Source: Prolixibacteraceae bacterium (GTDB taxonomy: Bacteria > Bacteroidota > Bacteroidia > Bacteroidales > Prolixibacteraceae). From it: a stretch of DNA of 8,936 bases. The stretch lies in assembly GCA_003516705.1 (NCBI GenBank), contig DPCJ01000207.1, positions 16,071 to 25,006 on the forward strand. Direction: 5' to 3'. Made by a program: the position numbers and the translations under genes. The first letter of the stretch is position 1; every line of letters starts with the position of its first letter. Shown here one piece after another: positions 5,224 through 8,936 of the stretch. The notes under the pieces are model-generated. The model saw nothing but the letters and a program-made list of their open reading frames with translations. It did no database searches and was not told where the DNA came from.

Positions 5224-7326
5224 TCAGCTGATTGAACTCCAATCGAATTCAGTGGATTTTATGTTTTGCAGGTTTTTGCGCAGCACTCTGTTTTCGTCGC
5301 TTTGCAAAGCTGCGTCGTTTTCCAGAATATCGGTTGCCACATTTCTGGCTAATTGCAAAATTTCACCGTCTTTCCCAAGGTTCGCAATTTTCAGGTCGAA
5401 CCCGATTCCGCTTTGTGCAGTGCCTTCGAGGTCGCCGGGGCCACGGAGTTTCATGTCAACTTCGGCAATTTCAAATCCGTCGTTGGTGCGCACCATGGTA
5501 TCGAGGCGCAAACGGCTTTCAGGGCCAATTTTGTACGACGACATGAGAATACAATACGATTGTTCAGCGCCACGGCCAACGCGTCCGCGCAGCTGGTGTA
5601 ACTGCGAAAGTCCGAAACGTTCGGCGCTTTCAATCACCATTACCGAGGCGTTGGGTACATCAACCCCAACTTCTATTACAGTTGTGGCTACCATAATTTG
5701 TGTTTCCCTATTTTTAAATGCCTGCATTGCAGCATCTTTTATGTTCGGTTTCATTTTCCCATGAACCATGCTCACTTTTACATCAGGAAATGCTTCAGTA
5801 ATATGCTGATATCCCTCTTCAAGGTTTTTCAGGTCGAGTGCTTCCGATTCCGAAATCAGCGGATAAACAATGTAAACCTGTGTGCCTTTTTCGATTTGCT
5901 GGCGCAGGAAATTGTAAACCTGTGCGCGCCGGTTTTCGAAATAGTGCATGGTTTGAATCGGTTTTCGGCCCGGCGGCAACTCGTCGATAACTGAAACATC
6001 GAGGTCGCCGTAAACAGTCATTGCCAATGTTCGCGGAATTGGGGTGGCTGTCATTACAAGAACATGCGGTGGAATGGATTCGTTTTTTTGCCAGAGTTTG
6101 GCACGCTGGGCAACGCCAAATCGATGTTGCTCGTCGATTACAACAAAACCCAAATTGCTGAAAACCACGTTATCCTCAATCAAAGCGTGAGTACCGATTA
6201 AAATCTGAATTGAACTGTTCTCAAGTCCTTCGGCAATTTTTACGCGCTCGCCTTTTTTTGTAGAGCCGGTGAGCAGCGAAATTCCGACTTCCATCCCGCT
6301 CAGCATCCGGTTAACCGAGCGAAAGTGTTGTTGTGCAAGTATTTCTGTTGGCGCCATCAGTGCACACTGAAATCCGTTATCGATGGCAATAAGCATACAC
6401 ATGAGCGCCACCAATGTTTTGCCGCTGCCCACATCGCCTTGCAGCAAACGGTTCATCTGAATTTCGCGGTTTACGTCGCGTCTGATTTCTTTTATCACCT
6501 TCATTTGTGCTCCTGTTAACGGAAACGGCAAATACTGGTTGTAAAATGTATTGAAATTGAAACCTACTTTTTCAAACCTGAATCCCTTGAATTTTTTTTC
6601 GCGGTTGCTTTTTACCGATAGTATTTTCAGCTGAATAAAAAACAGCTCTTCAAATTTAAGTCTGAATGTGGCATTTTTCAGGTCGTTCGGGTTTTCGGGT
6701 TGATGAATAGTAATCAGCGCTTTTTCAAGCGGCATCAGCTTTAAACGGCTGACGAGGTAAGCTGGAAGTGTTTCCGGTATTTTTCCCTTAACAAGATTAC
6801 CCAAAATGAGTTGTAATTTGTTGATTGTTTTTGAGTTCACATAGGTTTGCTTCATATTTCCGGAAGTAATGTAATACCCCTGAAACAATCCGGTAGGTTT
6901 TAAAAACTGATCGTCGGCCAGCTCAACGTCAGGGTGCACCACTGAAACACGTCCGCCAAAAACCGATGGTTTACCAAAAACAATGTATTCGCAGTTGTTT
7001 TTCAGATTTTCTTTTTGCCACTTCACTCCTTTAAACCAAACCAGTTCAATCACTCCCGATGCATCGGCAAACTGCGCCGTCAGTCTTTCTTTTGGTCCGG
7101 TACCAGCAATTTCAAACGAGGTAATTTTTCCCTTAATCTGAATGTAAGGCATTTGTGCATGGATTTCGGCAATGCGGTAAACTTTGGTACGGTCGATATA
7201 TTTGTAGGGGAAATAGTAAATCAGGTCCCTGAAAGTTCTTATCTGTAATTCTTTGAACAGCAGTTCAGCCCGTTTGGGGCCAACACCGGGAAGAAATTTG
7301 ATATCCTGATCGAGAAATTCAGCCAT
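5224..7326 (-). CDS. recG: ATP-dependent DNA helicase RecG
   Basis: RecG is the superfamily 2 translocase that remodels stalled forks and branch-migrates Holliday junctions. From ATG 7324-7326 the product is 700 residues, typical for the family. It starts MAEFLDQDIKFLPGVGPKRAELL, followed by the wedge (OB-fold) region with LTAQFADASGVIELVWF. The helicase core has Walker A GDVGSGKT (297-304), the DEQH box (D398), MTATPIPRTLAM, STTVIEVGVDVPNA-like motif V (ATTVIEVGVDVPNA) and RGRVGRG (580-586). The RecG C-terminal TRG-type block FGLSQLHQLRGRVGRG...SYCILM and MKLRGPGDLEGTAQSG is complete. An in-frame ATG 22 codons upstream (7390-7392) would add a segment made largely of a repeated octapeptide; the conserved start is MAEF, so I use that one. 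The gene is divergent from the ABC ATPase, and all motifs look functional. Confidence 0.97.
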   Translation of the reverse strand: MAEFLDQDIKFLPGVGPKRAELLFKELQIRTFRDLIYYFPYKYIDRTKVYRIAEIHAQMPYIQIKGKITSFEIAGTGPKERLTAQFADASGVIELVWFKGVKWQKENLKNNCEYIVFGKPSVFGGRVSVVHPDVELADDQFLKPTGLFQGYYITSGNMKQTYVNSKTINKLQLILGNLVKGKIPETLPAYLVSRLKLMPLEKALITIHQPENPNDLKNATFRLKFEELFFIQLKILSVKSNREKKFKGFRFEKVGFNFNTFYNQYLPFPLTGAQMKVIKEIRRDVNREIQMNRLLQGDVGSGKTLVALMCMLIAIDNGFQCALMAPTEILAQQHFRSVNRMLSGMEVGISLLTGSTKKGERVKIAEGLENSSIQILIGTHALIEDNVVFSNLGFVVIDEQHRFGVAQRAKLWQKNESIPPHVLVMTATPIPRTLAMTVYGDLDVSVIDELPPGRKPIQTMHYFENRRAQVYNFLRQQIEKGTQVYIVYPLISESEALDLKNLEEGYQHITEAFPDVKVSMVHGKMKPNIKDAAMQAFKNRETQIMVATTVIEVGVDVPNASVMVIESAERFGLSQLHQLRGRVGRGAEQSYCILMSSYKIGPESRLRLDTMVRTNDGFEIAEVDMKLRGPGDLEGTAQSGIGFDLKIANLGKDGEILQLARNVATDILENDAALQSDENRVLRKNLQNIKSTEFDWSSIS

Positions 7327-7347
7327 ACCACAAATATAACCAAAATT

Positions 7348-7395
7348 GAAACGGATGATTGCCTGCGTGGGGAAACTGAAGATTGCCTGCACAAA
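7348..7395. repeat. 24-bp tandem repeat in the recG leader
   Basis: Two adjacent 24-base units (7348-7371 and 7372-7395) share GAAAC, then two differing positions spaced within GATGATT / GAAGATT context, then ATTGCCTGC. The first 19 bases differ at only three positions, and the last five diverge. The pair lies 22 to 69 bases upstream of the recG ATG, between a -7-like box and the start codon. Because 24 is a multiple of three, the duplication is also visible as QAIFSFPT / QAIIRFNF in the extended recG frame. Confidence 0.7.
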
Positions 7396-7399
7396 CTTA
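7392..7399 (-). promoter_or_regulatory. Candidate -7 promoter box for recG
   Basis: The minus strand reads TAAGTTTG, a perfect TAnnTTTG match, 65 bases upstream of the recG ATG. No clear -33 TTTG lies at the usual distance. A second perfect match, TATATTTG (7331-7338, minus), ends only four bases before the ATG and would give an almost leaderless message, so I favour this upstream one. Confidence 0.35.
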
Positions 7400-7458
7400 A
7401 TTCAACATAAATTTGACTGAAAAAGCAGTTTGGCATTTCAATTGTTAAGCGGAATAAA

Positions 7459-7466
7459 TATCTTTA
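7459..7466 (+). promoter_or_regulatory. Weak candidate -7 box for the ABC ATPase gene
   Basis: TATCTTTA matches the Bacteroidota -7 consensus at all but the last base and lies 70 bases before the ATG. TTTG at 7429-7432 and TTG at 7442-7444 are at 26 and 14 bases' distance, neither the usual spacing. Nothing better is visible in 7400-7535. Confidence 0.2.
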
Positions 7467-7535
7467 GACCGGTTAAAATACGACCTGATTGTAACGCAAC
7501 CGGCAATTTATCTACTGATTATTAAAATTAGAACC

Positions 7536-8237
7536 ATGAAAGAAAGTATTATTCATTTGGAATCGATTGTGAAGAACTACAAAGTAGGGACCCAGGTTGT
7601 AAGAGCATTACGTTCAGTATCACTCGATATATACAAAGGTGAATATGTGGCAATTATGGGGGCTTCCGGCTCGGGTAAATCAACGTTGATGAACGTAATT
7701 GGTTGTTTGGATACGCCAACCAGCGGAAGATATGTACTGAATGGTAAAGACGTAAGCCGGATGAGTGATGATCAGTTAGCCGAAATCCGAAACTCCGAAA
7801 TTGGTTTTATTTTTCAGGTGTTTAATCTTTTACCTCGCAGTACTGCATTGGAAAATGTGATGCTTCCGCTTGTTTATTCTGGTATAAAAAAAGCACAGCG
7901 AAAAGCAATGGCCGAAACAACGCTTAACGATGTTGGCTTATCGGACAGGATGACGCACCGCCCAAATGAACTTTCAGGTGGTCAGCGCCAGCGTGTGGCC
8001 ATTGCACGTGCACTTGTAAATAAACCTTCGTTGTTGTTGGCCGATGAACCTACCGGAAACCTGGACTCAAAAATTTCGGAAGAAATTATGAAGCTCTTTG
8101 CTGAAATTCACAGAAAAGGAAATACGCTGGTAATGGTAACCCACGAACATGATATTGCAATGCACGCGCACCGGATTATTCATATCAAGGATGGCGAAAT
8201 TGATTCGGATGAAATCAATCCAAATCCAGTTTATTAA
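7536..8237 (+). CDS. ABC transporter ATP-binding protein, MacB/LolD type
   Basis: A complete 233-residue nucleotide-binding domain with every motif intact. These are Walker A GASGSGKST (42-50), Q-loop FIFQVFNLLPR, signature LSGGQ (146-150), Walker B LLLADEPTGNLD with D170 and E171, and H-loop VTHEHD with H203. The start (IIHLESIVKNYKVGTQVVRALRSVSLDI) and GCLDTPTSG place it with the MacB/LolD/FtsE-like exporters, whose ATPases drive mechanotransmission permeases acting on lipoproteins, peptides or drugs from the inner membrane. The ATG at 7536 gives the normal short N-terminus. Partner permeases usually lie next to such genes; here the upstream neighbour is divergent recG and the downstream one is an adenosyltransferase 14 bases away, so the permease must be elsewhere and the substrate cannot be told. 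Family is certain, specific role is not. Confidence 0.93.
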   Translation: MKESIIHLESIVKNYKVGTQVVRALRSVSLDIYKGEYVAIMGASGSGKSTLMNVIGCLDTPTSGRYVLNGKDVSRMSDDQLAEIRNSEIGFIFQVFNLLPRSTALENVMLPLVYSGIKKAQRKAMAETTLNDVGLSDRMTHRPNELSGGQRQRVAIARALVNKPSLLLADEPTGNLDSKISEEIMKLFAEIHRKGNTLVMVTHEHDIAMHAHRIIHIKDGEIDSDEINPNPVY

Positions 8238-8251
8238 AATCTGATTTACAG

Positions 8252-8800
8252 GTGAAAATTTATACAAAAACGGGTGATGACGGAACTACCGGACTGGTAG
8301 GCGGGAGCAGGGTAAAAAAGTTTGATATCAGGCTTGAAGCATACGGGACTGTGGATGAGTTAAATGCCACACTCGGTGTTTTACGGTCGATGTCGATTTC
8401 CGAAAGTGATAAATTGTTAATCATCGAAATACAGAACAAACTTTTCAATATTGGTTCGAGGCTGGCATCCGACGAAAAAGGTGAAACCTACACAGCAAAT
8501 CTGGCCATTACCGACGGAAACATCGAATTACTTGAAAAAGCCATTGACGAATATGAACGTGATTTGCCAGAACTTACCCACTTTATACTGCCGGGTGGTG
8601 ATCCCGCATCAGCTCAATGCCATGTGGCCCGCACGGTTTGCCGCAGGGCAGAGCGCCGTGTTCTTGAGTTTGCAGGCGAAATGCCAACCCATGTTAATAC
8701 AGTGAAATACCTCAATCGTTTGTCTGATTTACTTTTTGTATTATCCAGAAAAACAGCAAAGGAAAATGGTGTTGCTGATACAGCCTGGAAAAAGGATTGA
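8252..8800 (+). CDS. pduO: Cob(I)alamin adenosyltransferase, PduO type
   Basis: This enzyme transfers the 5'-deoxyadenosyl group of ATP to cob(I)alamin (or cob(I)yrinic acid a,c-diamide), making adenosylcobalamin for enzymes such as methylmalonyl-CoA mutase. The 182-residue product has the family hallmarks: KIYTKTGDDGTTGLVGGSRV at the N-terminus (ATP binding), EAYGTVDELNATLG, FILPGG (111-116), the arginine-rich CRRAERRV with R131-R135 (triphosphate binding), and YLNRLSDLLFVLSR. The start codon is GTG at 8252, chosen because the conserved N-terminus begins there. The 14-base gap after the ABC ATPase stop codon suggests an operon. No other cobalamin gene is visible in the window. Confidence 0.94.
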   Translation: MKIYTKTGDDGTTGLVGGSRVKKFDIRLEAYGTVDELNATLGVLRSMSISESDKLLIIEIQNKLFNIGSRLASDEKGETYTANLAITDGNIELLEKAIDEYERDLPELTHFILPGGDPASAQCHVARTVCRRAERRVLEFAGEMPTHVNTVKYLNRLSDLLFVLSRKTAKENGVADTAWKKD

Positions 8801-8875
8801 AACTGAATTTCTTTTTTTTGAAGCTCTTTTTGCAATTTGCCGAAACAATTGAATTTACAGGGTTACAGGTTGTTT

Positions 8876-8936
8876 TTAACTCAATAACGGTTGTTCATTT
8901 TCGGGTAATAATTTTTGTTTTGTTGCATCATATTTT
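8876..8936 (-). CDS. Possible C-terminal end of a minus-strand gene entering from the right edge
   Basis: On the minus strand one frame is open from the edge for 19 codons (KYDATKQKLLPENEQPLLS) and stops at TAA 8876-8878. Its composition is protein-like and it would converge on the adenosyltransferase gene. A second minus frame is also open from the edge (it ends at a TGA about 15 bases earlier) but reads as low-complexity Asn/Gln/Lys. With so few codons this is only a suggestion; the rest of 8801-8875 shows no gene and no convincing terminator. Confidence 0.2.
   Translation of the reverse strand, partial: KYDATKQKLLPENEQPLLS

Noticed and set aside
5177..5764. Long plus-strand open frame opposite the 3' half of recG
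   Set aside because: It is antisense to the conserved helicase motifs and has no protein-family features, so it is a shadow of recG.
6306..6317. Recurrent GGTTAACCG-like palindromes (here, at 4954-4961 and partly at 833-839)
   Set aside because: Only a few scattered copies, one inside recG coding sequence, with no consistent context; chance is sufficient.
7469..7503. Arms CCGGTT and AACCGG 23 bases apart in the leader of the ABC ATPase gene
   Set aside because: Six-base arms with a long loop are weak evidence for an RNA structure, and I see no riboswitch motif.

Overview
The window looks like ordinary chromosomal DNA from a Bacteroidota, probably of the Marinilabiliales/Prolixibacteraceae type. 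The signs are AT-rich intergenic regions, little Shine-Dalgarno sequence, several matches to the Bacteroidota -7 promoter box (TAnnTTTG), two DUF4251 proteins (a family known mainly from this phylum), and a TamB-like gene divergent from tsaD. I see no RNA genes, insertion sequences, CRISPR arrays, phage genes or recognisable defence genes.

Layout, left to right. At 1-761 (minus) is the N-terminal part of a TamB/AsmA-like envelope protein that runs off the left edge and has no conventional start codon. At 890-1918 (plus) is tsaD (t6A tRNA modification), followed by sfsA at 1985-2677. Convergent with sfsA, with zero bases between the stop codons, is a secreted DUF4251 protein (2678-3223, minus). 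Upstream of it is a second DUF4251 gene (3348-3872, minus), separated from the first by a good intrinsic terminator. Divergent from this pair is a class IV aminotransferase of the D-amino-acid transaminase type (4111-4947, plus), preceded by a 20-codon micro-ORF. At 5005-5199 (minus) is a 64-codon fragment that looks like the N-terminus of a TMTC/PMT-like membrane glycosyltransferase, probably a decayed gene. It lies just downstream of recG (5224-7326, minus). Divergent from recG is a plus-strand pair: a MacB/LolD-type ABC ATPase (7536-8237) and a PduO-type cob(I)alamin adenosyltransferase (8252-8800). The last 136 bases hold no certain gene; a minus-strand C-terminus may enter from the right edge.

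How the genes work together: mostly they do not. This is a mosaic of housekeeping functions: tRNA modification, recombination and replication-fork repair, D-amino-acid metabolism for the cell wall, cobalamin activation, and envelope biogenesis or transport. I found no multi-gene novel system. The points most worth a second look are the non-AUG start of the TamB-like gene, the glycosyltransferase remnant, the DUF4251 paralog pair with its own terminator and a nearby palindrome, the micro-ORF before the aminotransferase, and the 24-bp tandem repeat in the recG leader.
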